From Flavobacterium sp. ov086 (GTDB lineage: Bacteria; Bacteroidota; Bacteroidia; Flavobacteriales; Flavobacteriaceae): a stretch of DNA of 64,000 bases. The stretch covers positions 62,001-126,000 of the forward strand of contig NZ_FZNL01000018.1 in the NCBI RefSeq assembly GCF_900187965.1, given 5' to 3'. Position numbers and translations under genes: made by a program. The first letter of the stretch is position 1, and every line of letters begins with the position of its first letter. Shown here piece after piece: positions 51,774-59,986 of the stretch. The notes beneath the pieces were generated by a model. It was given only the letters and a program-made list of their open reading frames with translations. It searched no databases and was not told where the DNA came from.

Positions 51774-52706
51774 ATGACACACGCCTTAAACATCGTTTGG
51801 AACCCTTCAGAAGGAATCGATTTAGGATTTTTTATGATTCGTTATTACAGCTTAATGTTTGTAATTGCTTTTGGTTTAGGATGGTTCCTAATGAAAAAAA
51901 TCTTTGAACGCGAAAACGAATCATTAGAAAAATTAGACTCTTTATTTGTTTGGACCGTTCTGGCAACTTTAATAGGTGCACGTTTAGGACATGTTTTCTT
52001 TTACGATTGGGAATATTTCAGAAATCATTTATTAGAAATCTTTTTACCATTTAGATTCGAGCCAAAATTTGAGTTTACAGGTTTTCAAGGTTTAGCAAGT
52101 CATGGTGCTGCAATCGCAATCATTGTTGCAATGTACTATTATAGTAAAAAGATCTTAAAACGTCCTTTATTATGGATTTTAGACCGTGTGGTTATTCCAG
52201 TAGCAAGCGGTGCCATTTTTGTACGTTTAGGAAACTTTTTCAATTCTGAAATCATCGGACACGAAACTACATCGCCATTTGGGATTCGTTTTTTACACGA
52301 TCAATTCAGTAAAGCCGAAGCTGTAGAAAAAACACAAATTGCCAATCCTAAAGATGCTTATACTGCAATTGCAACAGATCCTAAATTTGCTAATCTATTA
52401 GCAGAGGTTCCGGCAAAACATCCAACACAGTTATATGAAGGATTTTGCTATATTTTTGTCTTTGCGATTTTATATTTCCTATACTGGAAAACAAATGCAA
52501 GACTTAAATCAGGATATCTTTTCGGATTGTTTTTAGTTCTTTTATTCGCAGTACGTTTTGTTGTAGAATTTGTAAAAGAGAGCCAAGGCGGAATCGAAGA
52601 AGAATTAGGTCTTTTCTCAACTGGACAATGGTTAAGTATTCCGTTTATTATTATTGGTCTTTTCTTTATCATTAGAGCACAAAGAAATCCTTTAGCAGCG
52701 TCTTAA
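51774..52706 (+). CDS. lgt: Prolipoprotein diacylglyceryl transferase
   Basis: 310 residues with about seven membrane helices. It transfers diacylglycerol from phosphatidylglycerol to the lipobox cysteine. Diagnostic segments: IRYYSLMFVIAFGLGWFLMK, GARLGHVFFYDWEYF, FQGLASHGAAIAIIVAMYYY, the Lgt signature RLGNFFNSEIIGHET, and PAKHPTQLYEGFCY. An insertion of about 35 residues (RFLHDQFSKAEAVEKTQIAN) between the signature and HPTQLYE is seen in Bacteroidota. Serves the many lipoproteins in this window (2189, 9797, 22394, 39468). Last gene before the terminator at 52725. Confidence 0.95.
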   Translation: MTHALNIVWNPSEGIDLGFFMIRYYSLMFVIAFGLGWFLMKKIFERENESLEKLDSLFVWTVLATLIGARLGHVFFYDWEYFRNHLLEIFLPFRFEPKFEFTGFQGLASHGAAIAIIVAMYYYSKKILKRPLLWILDRVVIPVASGAIFVRLGNFFNSEIIGHETTSPFGIRFLHDQFSKAEAVEKTQIANPKDAYTAIATDPKFANLLAEVPAKHPTQLYEGFCYIFVFAILYFLYWKTNARLKSGYLFGLFLVLLFAVRFVVEFVKESQGGIEEELGLFSTGQWLSIPFIIIGLFFIIRAQRNPLAAS

Positions 52707-52724
52707 AATAACATTTCGAGATAC

Positions 52725-52760
52725 AAAACGCCCAATTATCGTTGAGATATTGGGCGTTTT
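52725..52760. terminator. Bidirectional terminator between lgt and the lipid A deacylase-like gene
   Basis: AAAACGCCCAAT pairs with ATTGGGCGTTTT around a 12-base loop. Poly-A before and poly-T after let it act for both converging genes. Confidence 0.9.
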
Positions 52761-52763
52761 TTT

Positions 52764-53378
52764 TTATAAGCAATACGAAACACCTATTTCAATATTTTTG
52801 GTATTATAACCCTCATTTTCGCTATTTATTCCCGCATTTGAAACATGCCGAACACTTGGACGTATATCAAACCTAAACTGATTCACATTTGCCGAAACTC
52901 CAAGTGCTAAAACATCTGCAAAAGCAAACCCATTAGACATTCGCTCCGTTTCTTTATCTGTAATCATTGGTCCAATACTTCCTAAAACATATATTGAAAA
53001 CACTTCACCAATTGGCCTTCTTATTAAAAATCCAAGATTTAAAACATACTCATGAATATCCTTCAATTGTGTATATTCTTCTCTTTTATGAATATAGTCA
53101 GGTGTTTCAGGCTTTACAAAGTACAGATTAAGCAATTGATGTGTACCAAAGTTAACTTCAGGCTGAACCAGAATTTCATATTGAAAATGTTTCGTTTCTT
53201 TTACTTTATAATACAGTTGAACTTTATAAAAATGATTTGTAAAAGTATAGTTCCCATTATTAAACTCACTCCCAAAACCATAATCAAATCCTATTGCAAT
53301 TTTACTGTTTTTATCCTGCGCAAAAATTGCATTTGCACCTAAAAGAAATAACAAAAAATATAGTAGTTTTTTAATCAT
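52764..53378 (-). CDS. Acyloxyacyl hydrolase / PagL-like lipid A deacylase
   Basis: 204 residues from the ATG at 53378. A TTG at 53456 would add 26 residues before an obvious signal peptide (MIKKLLYFLLFLLGANAIFA). A small outer-membrane beta-barrel. The active-site-like region is RPSVRHVSNAGINSENEGYN, where the catalytic His-Ser pair and the following N-x-G are those of PagL-type enzymes that remove the 3-O acyl chain from lipid A. The strand ending IEIGVSYCL is unusual for a barrel because it ends in Cys-Leu, not phenylalanine. Probably modifies lipopolysaccharide. Confidence 0.8.
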   Translation of the reverse strand: MIKKLLYFLLFLLGANAIFAQDKNSKIAIGFDYGFGSEFNNGNYTFTNHFYKVQLYYKVKETKHFQYEILVQPEVNFGTHQLLNLYFVKPETPDYIHKREEYTQLKDIHEYVLNLGFLIRRPIGEVFSIYVLGSIGPMITDKETERMSNGFAFADVLALGVSANVNQFRFDIRPSVRHVSNAGINSENEGYNTKNIEIGVSYCL

Positions 53379-53411
53379 AAATAAACTTTTACACTTTAAA
53401 TATAGCACAAA

Positions 53412-53441
53412 AAAAAGACCCAACTTTTGTTGGGTCTTTTT
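53412..53441 (-). terminator. Terminator of secDF
   Basis: AAAAAGACCCAAC pairs with GTTGGGTCTTTTT around a four-base loop. It lies 20 bases after the secDF stop on the minus strand. Confidence 0.9.
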
Positions 53442-53460
53442 AATATATTTAAGCAATTAA

Positions 53461-56433
53461 TTATGCTTTATTGTGTTTGTCTTCAATTGTGTGTTTCTCA
53501 TCTTTAGAGATCGTGTCAACCAATACTGGTGTAGCGATAAATAATGAAGAATAAGTTCCTACAACAATACCTACTAACATCGCAAAGATAAATCCTCTGA
53601 TAGATTCTCCTCCAAAAACAAACATTGTCAATAATACAATGATCATCATTAATGACGTATTCAACGTTCTTGATAAAGTAGTATTAATAGAAGCGTTTAC
53701 GATATCTTCGAAACTACCTTTACGGTTTCCGATGATAAACTCTCTAACCCTATCAAATACAATTACAGTATCATTCATAGAATAACCAATTACGGTAAGG
53801 ATTGCAGCGATAAAGTGCTGATCCATTTCCATATGGAAAGGCATGAATTTATAACATAAAGAGTAGATACCTAATACAAAGATAACGTCGTGCGCTACTG
53901 CTGCGATCGCTCCTAATGAATATTGCCATTTACGGAAAGAAACCATTAAGTATAAGAAGATTGCCGCCATTGCACCAAGAACTGCCCAGTATGAGTTAGT
54001 TTTGATATCCTCAGAGATAGAAGCTCCAACTTTAGAAGATTGTAAAACTCCGATCTTTTTACCATCAAATGTGTTAGTGAATTTCTCATAAGTAACATTA
54101 GGGAAATATTTCGCCAATGCATCATATAATTTTTTGTTCACTTCTTCATCAACAGCAACACCGTCTTCTTTAATCTTGTACTTAGTTGTGATTTTTAATT
54201 GATCATCATCACCTAAAATTTTAGCTTCAACCGGAGTTCCAAAAGCAGCAGATAATTCATCTGATACTACAGTAGGATCGATTGGTTTTTCAAATTTAAC
54301 CTGGAATGTTCTTCCTCCAACAAAATCAACACCTTCATCTAATCCGTTAACGAAGAAGATAGAAACTAAACTTACTACAACTACAATAGAAGAGAAGATA
54401 TAAGTGAATTTTTTGATTTTAATAAAGTCAAAGTGGAAATTAGTAAACCAGTTTTTAGTAATGTTTGTAGAGAAAGTTAAATCTCCTTTTCCAGCAATAT
54501 TTCTATCGATGAAAATTCTAGCAATAAAGATTGATGTAAACATTGAAGTTACAATACCAATAAGCAAAGTTAAAGCGAAACCTTTAATTGGTCCTGTTCC
54601 AAAAATAAACAAGATAGCTCCAGTTAAAACGTGCGTAACGTTTGCATCAATAATAGAACGCATTGCTCCATGCCATCCGTAAGAAGCTACAACAGCTTCA
54701 GATAAAGATTTACCTTCACGCAATTCTTCTTTTGCTCTTTCAAATATAATAATGTTCGCATCTACCGCCGTACCTAATGTTAATACGATACCTGCAATAC
54801 CCGGCAATGTCAATACAAAACCAAAACTTGCCATGATTCCGAACAAGAAAAGTAAGTTCAATAATAACGCTAAGTTAGCATACCAACCAGCTTTACCATA
54901 ATAGAATACCATCCATAAACAAACTAATAAAAATCCAATTACAGATGACATTGTTCCAGCATCAATAGCAGCCTGACCTAAAGATGGTCCTACAACTGTT
55001 GATTGAATAATATCTGCAGAAGCCGGTAATTTACCTGCATTCAAAATGTTAGCTAAATCTTTAGTTTCAGCAACGTCAAAAGAACCTGTAATTTCAGATC
55101 TTCCACCAGCAATTGGTCCACTAGTTACTCCAGGTGCAGAGTAAACTACGTTATCCAAAACAATAGCAATATAACTTTTTTGAGAAAAAGCTCTTCCTGT
55201 TAATTCTTCCCAGATTTTAGCACCTTGGCTGTTCATTTGCATAGAAACAGCTGGTTTTCCTAATTGGTCAAAAGTATCTTTTGCATCAGTTACAACACCA
55301 CCAGCCATAGCAGGAGTATTATCTCTGTTTCCTTTTAAAGCATATAATTCAACTGCTTCAATATCTTTTTGTTTAGCATCTTTAATAGTAGTTGGTTTAC
55401 TCCAAACAAATTTTGCATTGTGTTGGTCAGCACCTAATAAGATTCTAATATCTTGTCTTTTTAAATATCCATTGATAACAGCAGTATCTTTTGGAGCGAA
55501 GTAACCTAAAACTGGTCCACCACCTTGACCAATCATTTTGTCAAATAATGGATTGTTTCCTTTTTTAGTATCAATAGAATCTTTAGCATCAGTCAATAAA
55601 GCATTCAATGAATCTTTAGCAACAGTTTTAGTTTCTGTTTTTTTGATTTCAGTCTTTTTAAGTGCTTCGTTAGCAGCTACTAAAAAGTTTCCAACTTCTT
55701 CAATTTTATAAGTTTCCCAAAACTCTAATTGAGCTTTTCCTCCTAATAATTTTTTAATTCTATCAACATCTTTAGCACCTGGAAGCTCAACTAAGATTCT
55801 TCCTGTTTCTCCTAATTTTTGGATGTTTGGTTGCGTAACTCCAAATTTGTCAATACGCTCTCTTAATACTTTATAAGCACTTTCAACAGACTCATCAACC
55901 TTTCTTTTTATTACTTTTTGAACTTGTGAATCTGACATTTGAAAATCAATTCCACCTTCTCCTTGTAAACCTCTGTTTGCAAAAATATCCGGCGAAGCTA
56001 ATTTTGTAGTTCCGTTTGAATTCGCTTCAAAAGCTTCAAAAAACTTATTTAAATAGGTTTTGTTTCCTTCTAAATTTGCACTTGCATCAGCTAATGATTT
56101 ATTAAATACCGGATTTTTAGAATTGTTTGCTAATCCTTTTAAAACGTCTTTAATAGAAATTTGTAGAATCACGTTGATTCCTCCTTCTAAGTCAAGACCT
56201 TTGTTTAGTTGTTTGTTTTTTACTTCATTATAAGTAAAATCCGTGAAACCAAGATTGTAAACTTTTACTTTACCAATAGAATCTAAATATTTTAGCTCTT
56301 TATCAGGATTGTCCCCTGCAAAAGCTTTAGCTTCACTTTTGACGCTGTTTGCCACAAAAGTGAACGAAAGTTGGTAAATACTTACCAATGCAAATAGAAT
56401 TGCGAAAAATTTAATAAGTCCTTTATTCTGCAT
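53461..56433 (-). CDS. secDF: SecD-SecF fusion, protein translocase subunit
   Basis: 990 residues. One chain carries SecD (about 1-650) and SecF (about 650-990). It uses the proton gradient to complete export through SecYEG. SecD: first membrane helix, then GLDLEGGINVILQISI and VELPGAKDVDRIKKLLGGKA; six-helix region with LTLGTAVDANIIIFERAKEE. SecF: EGVDFVGGRTFQVKFEKP and GYSMNDTVIVFDRVREFIIG. The long periplasmic insert (TKKGNNPLFDKMIGQGGGPV) is common in Bacteroidota. Single gene on the minus strand with its own terminator. Confidence 0.97.
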   Translation of the reverse strand: MQNKGLIKFFAILFALVSIYQLSFTFVANSVKSEAKAFAGDNPDKELKYLDSIGKVKVYNLGFTDFTYNEVKNKQLNKGLDLEGGINVILQISIKDVLKGLANNSKNPVFNKSLADASANLEGNKTYLNKFFEAFEANSNGTTKLASPDIFANRGLQGEGGIDFQMSDSQVQKVIKRKVDESVESAYKVLRERIDKFGVTQPNIQKLGETGRILVELPGAKDVDRIKKLLGGKAQLEFWETYKIEEVGNFLVAANEALKKTEIKKTETKTVAKDSLNALLTDAKDSIDTKKGNNPLFDKMIGQGGGPVLGYFAPKDTAVINGYLKRQDIRILLGADQHNAKFVWSKPTTIKDAKQKDIEAVELYALKGNRDNTPAMAGGVVTDAKDTFDQLGKPAVSMQMNSQGAKIWEELTGRAFSQKSYIAIVLDNVVYSAPGVTSGPIAGGRSEITGSFDVAETKDLANILNAGKLPASADIIQSTVVGPSLGQAAIDAGTMSSVIGFLLVCLWMVFYYGKAGWYANLALLLNLLFLFGIMASFGFVLTLPGIAGIVLTLGTAVDANIIIFERAKEELREGKSLSEAVVASYGWHGAMRSIIDANVTHVLTGAILFIFGTGPIKGFALTLLIGIVTSMFTSIFIARIFIDRNIAGKGDLTFSTNITKNWFTNFHFDFIKIKKFTYIFSSIVVVVSLVSIFFVNGLDEGVDFVGGRTFQVKFEKPIDPTVVSDELSAAFGTPVEAKILGDDDQLKITTKYKIKEDGVAVDEEVNKKLYDALAKYFPNVTYEKFTNTFDGKKIGVLQSSKVGASISEDIKTNSYWAVLGAMAAIFLYLMVSFRKWQYSLGAIAAVAHDVIFVLGIYSLCYKFMPFHMEMDQHFIAAILTVIGYSMNDTVIVFDRVREFIIGNRKGSFEDIVNASINTTLSRTLNTSLMMIIVLLTMFVFGGESIRGFIFAMLVGIVVGTYSSLFIATPVLVDTISKDEKHTIEDKHNKA

Positions 56434-56612
56434 TATTACTAAAAATTAATTATGTTTTATTGTTTGTTTTTTGTTTTAAAGTCCCATAAAATAAGCCCTG
56501 ACATGAGTTTTTAAAACTAAAAAATCGAGATCACGAATTACAACATTTTTTTTAAACCGAGCAAATATATAATTAACGAAAACATTAACCAATTTATTTA
56601 TTAATTAATCTT

Positions 56613-56640
56613 AAAAAAAAGACTGCAAAAGTGCAGTCTT
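56613..56640 (-). terminator. Terminator of mdh
   Basis: AAGACTGCA pairs with TGCAGTCTT around a four-base loop (56619-56640), preceded by an A8 run that is a T8 on the mdh strand. 21 bases after the mdh stop. Confidence 0.85.
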
Positions 56641-56661
56641 CTCCTTTTTTTTCGAAAATCG

Positions 56662-57597
56662 TTATACTAAAATCGATTTTAAAGCATCATTCATTCCACG
56701 AACTGCATCTGCACTTTTAGCAAATAAAGCCTTCTCCTGCTCGTTTAATTTGATGTCTAAAATTTCTTCAACTCCGTTTTTACCTATTATACAAGGCACT
56801 CCTATACATATATCGTTTTGACCGTATTCTCCTTCTACAAAAACAGAGCATGCAATCATTTTCTTTTGATCATTTAAGATACTGTCCACTAAATAAGCCA
56901 CAGAAGCTCCTGGCGCATACCAAGCCGATGTCCCCAAAAGACCTGTAAGCGTCGCTCCTCCTACCATTGTATCTGCAGCAACTTTTTGCAAAGCTTCTTC
57001 TGAAAGAAATTCTGTTACCGGAATTCCATTATAAGACGCTAAACGTGTCAACGGAATCATAGTTGTATCACCATGTCCACCAATAACCATTGCAGAGATA
57101 TCATTTGCAGGTTTATCAAGAGCCAAAGAAAGATACGTTCTAAAACGAGAACTATCTAACGCTCCACCCATACCAATAATTCTGTTTTTTGGTAATCCTG
57201 TAGCTTTTAAAGCTAGATATGTCATAGTATCCATTGGGTTAGAAACTACAACTATTATTGTATTTGGAGAATGTTTCAGTACGTTTTCGGCAACTGTTTT
57301 TACAATTCCTGCATTTATACCTATTAATTCTTCGCGAGTCATTCCTGGTTTTCTTGGAATTCCTGATGTAATAACTACTACATCACTTCCGGCAGTTTTA
57401 GAATAATCGTTGGTTACACCAGATACTTTGGTATTAAAACCTGTATTTGTTGCACATTGCATAATATCCAACGCTTTCCCTTCGGCAAAACCTTCTTTAA
57501 TATCCAACAACACTACTTCGCTTGCAATTCCTCTATAAGAAATAACATCTGCACATGTAGCTCCAACATTTCCTGCTCCTACAATGGTAACTTTCAT
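56662..57597 (-). CDS. mdh: Malate dehydrogenase
   Basis: 311 residues. It oxidises malate to oxaloacetate with NAD in the TCA cycle. Rossmann motif GAGNVG (residues 7-12), with VVLLDIKEG after the second strand. Substrate-binding arginines are in GIPRKPGMTREELI, DSSRFRTYL follows, and the catalytic histidine is in VIGGHGDTTMIPL. This is the LDH-like type of malate dehydrogenase common in Bacteroidota. Single gene; the spacer to gyrB holds a perfect 20-bp inverted repeat. Confidence 0.96.
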   Translation of the reverse strand: MKVTIVGAGNVGATCADVISYRGIASEVVLLDIKEGFAEGKALDIMQCATNTGFNTKVSGVTNDYSKTAGSDVVVITSGIPRKPGMTREELIGINAGIVKTVAENVLKHSPNTIIVVVSNPMDTMTYLALKATGLPKNRIIGMGGALDSSRFRTYLSLALDKPANDISAMVIGGHGDTTMIPLTRLASYNGIPVTEFLSEEALQKVAADTMVGGATLTGLLGTSAWYAPGASVAYLVDSILNDQKKMIACSVFVEGEYGQNDICIGVPCIIGKNGVEEILDIKLNEQEKALFAKSADAVRGMNDALKSILV

Positions 57598-57645
57598 ATT
57601 TTATACTTTATCGGTTATTAATTAATTCGTTTATTTTATAAATCG

Positions 57646-57692
57646 ACAATTCGTTTAATTGTTTAGTAAATTTAAACAATTAAACGAATTGT
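57646..57692. repeat. Perfect 20-bp inverted repeat between gyrB and mdh
   Basis: The left arm 57646-57665 and right arm 57673-57692 are exact reverse complements around a seven-base loop, built of the GTTTAAT words of the family at 38729 and 49473. It starts 15 bases past the gyrB stop on the minus strand. No strong T-run follows, so it could be a weak terminator or an RNA-stabilising stem. Confidence 0.7.
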
Positions 57693-57706
57693 AGTGTTAA
57701 AATTTA

Positions 57707-59647
57707 TTATGCATCGATGTTTGCGTAAACAGCATTTTTCTCAATAAATTCTCTACGTGGCGGTACCTCATCTCCCATTAACATTGAGAAAACTCTATCA
57801 GCTTCAGCTAAACTATCAATAGTTACCTGACGTAGAGTTCTGAAGCTTGGATCCATTGTGGTTTCCCATAATTGCTCCGCATTCATCTCTCCAAGACCTT
57901 TATAACGTTGGATAGCTGCACTGCCTCCCATTCTCTCATTCGCCTGATCACGCTGAACGTCATTCCATGCGTATTCTTTTTTGTTTCCTTTTTTAACTAA
58001 ATATAAAGGTGGAGCTGCAATGTAAACGTGACCTTCTTCGATCAATTCTTTCATGAAACGGAAGAAGAACGTTAATATTAAGGTAGAAATGTGACTACCA
58101 TCGACATCGGCATCACACATGATGATTACCTTATGATATCTAAGTTTTTCAAGATTTAAGGCTTTACTGTCTTCTGCTGTACCAACGGTAACTCCAAGAG
58201 CGGTAAAGATATTACGAATCTCTTCGTTTTCGAATACCTTATGGTGCATCGCTTTCTCCACATTCAAAATCTTACCACGTAATGGTAAAATTGCCTGAAA
58301 GTTACGATCACGACCTTGTTTTGCTGTTCCACCAGCCGAATCTCCCTCGACAAGGTAAACCTCACATCTCGCAGGATCCTGCTCAGAACAATCTGAAAGT
58401 TTTCCTGGCAATCCACCGCCACCCATAACAGTTTTACGCTGTACCATTTCACGTGCTTTTTTAGCAGCGTGACGTGCCTGAGCAGCCAAAATCACTTTTT
58501 GGATAATGATACGGGCATCATTTGGATTTTCTTCCAAATAATTCTCTAACATTTCTCCAACAGCCTGAGAAACCGGAGAAACTACTTCTCTGTTTCCTAA
58601 TTTTGTTTTGGTTTGTCCTTCGAATTGTGGCTCTTGTACTTTTACCGAAATAATAGCAGTTAATCCTTCACGGAAGTCATCTCCCGCAATTTCGAATTTC
58701 AATTTATCCAACATTCCGGATGCATCTGCGTATTTTTTAAGGGTTCTTGTCAAACCACTTCTAAAACCTTGTAAATGCGTTCCTCCTTCGTGTGTATTAA
58801 TATTATTTACGTATGAGAAAATATTCTCTGTATAACTTGTATTATAAATTAAGGCAACCTCAACTGGAATCTCCCCTTTTTCGTGATCCATGCTGATAAC
58901 ATGAGAAATAATTGGCTCACGGTTACCATCTAAATAACGAATGTATTCTTTAAGACCTTCGTCAGAATGAAATACTTCAACTTTAAATTCACCTTTGTCA
59001 TCTACTTCTCTTTTATCAGTAAATGTAATTGTGATTCCTTTGTTTAAGAAAGAAAGTTCACGCATACGAGCTGATAATGTATCATAAGAGAACTCTGTAG
59101 TTTGAGTAAAGATCGTATCATCAGGATAGAAAGTCTGACGCGTACCTCTTTTATCAGTTTCTCCTATTTGTTTAACTGGATATATTGCTTTACCTCTTTC
59201 GTATTCTTGTTCGTAGATTTTACCTTCTCTAAAAACGGTAGATTTCATATGAACTGAAAGTGCATTTACAACCGAAACCCCAACACCGTGTAAACCTCCC
59301 GAAACTTTATAAGAATCTTTGTCAAATTTACCTCCGGCACCAATTTTAGTCATTACTACCTCAAGTGCAGAAACACCTTCTTTTTTATGTAAATCAACTG
59401 GAATACCACGACCGTTATCTTCAACTGTTACTGAACCATCTTCGTTAATTGCAACACCAATGGTATCACAATGTCCTCCCATCGCCTCATCAATAGAGTT
59501 ATCAACAACCTCATAAACCAAATGATGTAGACCTCGAACCCCCACATCTCCAATATACATCGATGGACGCATTCTTACGTGCTCCATTCCTTCTAATGCC
59601 TGAATACTATCTGCTGAATAATTGTTCTTCTTGATTTCTTCGCTCAT
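57707..59647 (-). CDS. gyrB: DNA gyrase subunit B
   Basis: 646 residues, the short (no-insert) Bacteroidota form. The ATPase subunit of gyrase, with GyrA adds negative supercoils. GHKL ATPase: EVVDNSIDEAMGGHC, VEDNGRGIPVD, GGLHGVGVSVVNALS. Transducer region: YTENIFSYVNNINTHEGGTH. TOPRIM: YLVEGDSAGGTAKQGRD and IIMCDADVDGSHISTLIL. C-terminal EMNAEQLWETTMDP and RREFIEKNA end are standard. Distinguished from ParE by the TOPRIM context and the tail. Single gene on the minus strand. Confidence 0.97.
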   Translation of the reverse strand: MSEEIKKNNYSADSIQALEGMEHVRMRPSMYIGDVGVRGLHHLVYEVVDNSIDEAMGGHCDTIGVAINEDGSVTVEDNGRGIPVDLHKKEGVSALEVVMTKIGAGGKFDKDSYKVSGGLHGVGVSVVNALSVHMKSTVFREGKIYEQEYERGKAIYPVKQIGETDKRGTRQTFYPDDTIFTQTTEFSYDTLSARMRELSFLNKGITITFTDKREVDDKGEFKVEVFHSDEGLKEYIRYLDGNREPIISHVISMDHEKGEIPVEVALIYNTSYTENIFSYVNNINTHEGGTHLQGFRSGLTRTLKKYADASGMLDKLKFEIAGDDFREGLTAIISVKVQEPQFEGQTKTKLGNREVVSPVSQAVGEMLENYLEENPNDARIIIQKVILAAQARHAAKKAREMVQRKTVMGGGGLPGKLSDCSEQDPARCEVYLVEGDSAGGTAKQGRDRNFQAILPLRGKILNVEKAMHHKVFENEEIRNIFTALGVTVGTAEDSKALNLEKLRYHKVIIMCDADVDGSHISTLILTFFFRFMKELIEEGHVYIAAPPLYLVKKGNKKEYAWNDVQRDQANERMGGSAAIQRYKGLGEMNAEQLWETTMDPSFRTLRQVTIDSLAEADRVFSMLMGDEVPPRREFIEKNAVYANIDA

Positions 59648-59986
59648 ATAATTTATTCTAAAAAATGTAATTATTGTCTAACACGCAAATATATAAAAAC
59701 GCAAATTATATATCCGTTAAAATACAACTTAAAGCAGTTAAGTTATCAACACAATTAGCTAAAAAACCAAAAAATAAATTCTAAATCGGAAATAAATCGC
59801 ATTTTTTTAAAATTCCAAAATTTTAAATTGAAATTCCACAAAACAAATTCCAAATTCCAAACCTTTAAATCGAAATTTCAAAAACGAAAAATGACACAAA
59901 AGCAAAATCCGAAATAACAATTTAATGTCATTTCGGATTTATAATCTACCCCAATTTGGAATTTCAAAAAATTGGAATTTTATTGT
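59648..59986. other. Gene-free spacer with ATTCCAAA repeat words and a hairpin
   Basis: 339 bases without a gene between gyrB and the M16 peptidase gene. It holds forward AAATTCCAAA-type words (59813-59870), the hairpin 59905-59940, and reverse TTTGGAATT-type words (59953-59983), so the two word groups face each other across the hairpin. The gyrB promoter should lie at the left, but no full TTTG/TAnnTTTG match was found on the minus strand. Confidence 0.55.
59905..59940 (-). terminator. Terminator of the M16 peptidase gene
   Basis: AAATCCGAAAT pairs with ATTTCGGATTT around a 14-base loop. It lies 47 bases past the peptidase stop on the minus strand. Its core (TCCGAAAT) is shared with the hairpin 62853-62886 behind asnB. 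Confidence 0.65.

Noticed and set aside
53461..56433. SecD and SecF as an unusual gene fusion
   Set aside because: The single-chain SecDF form is normal in Bacteroidota and some other groups.
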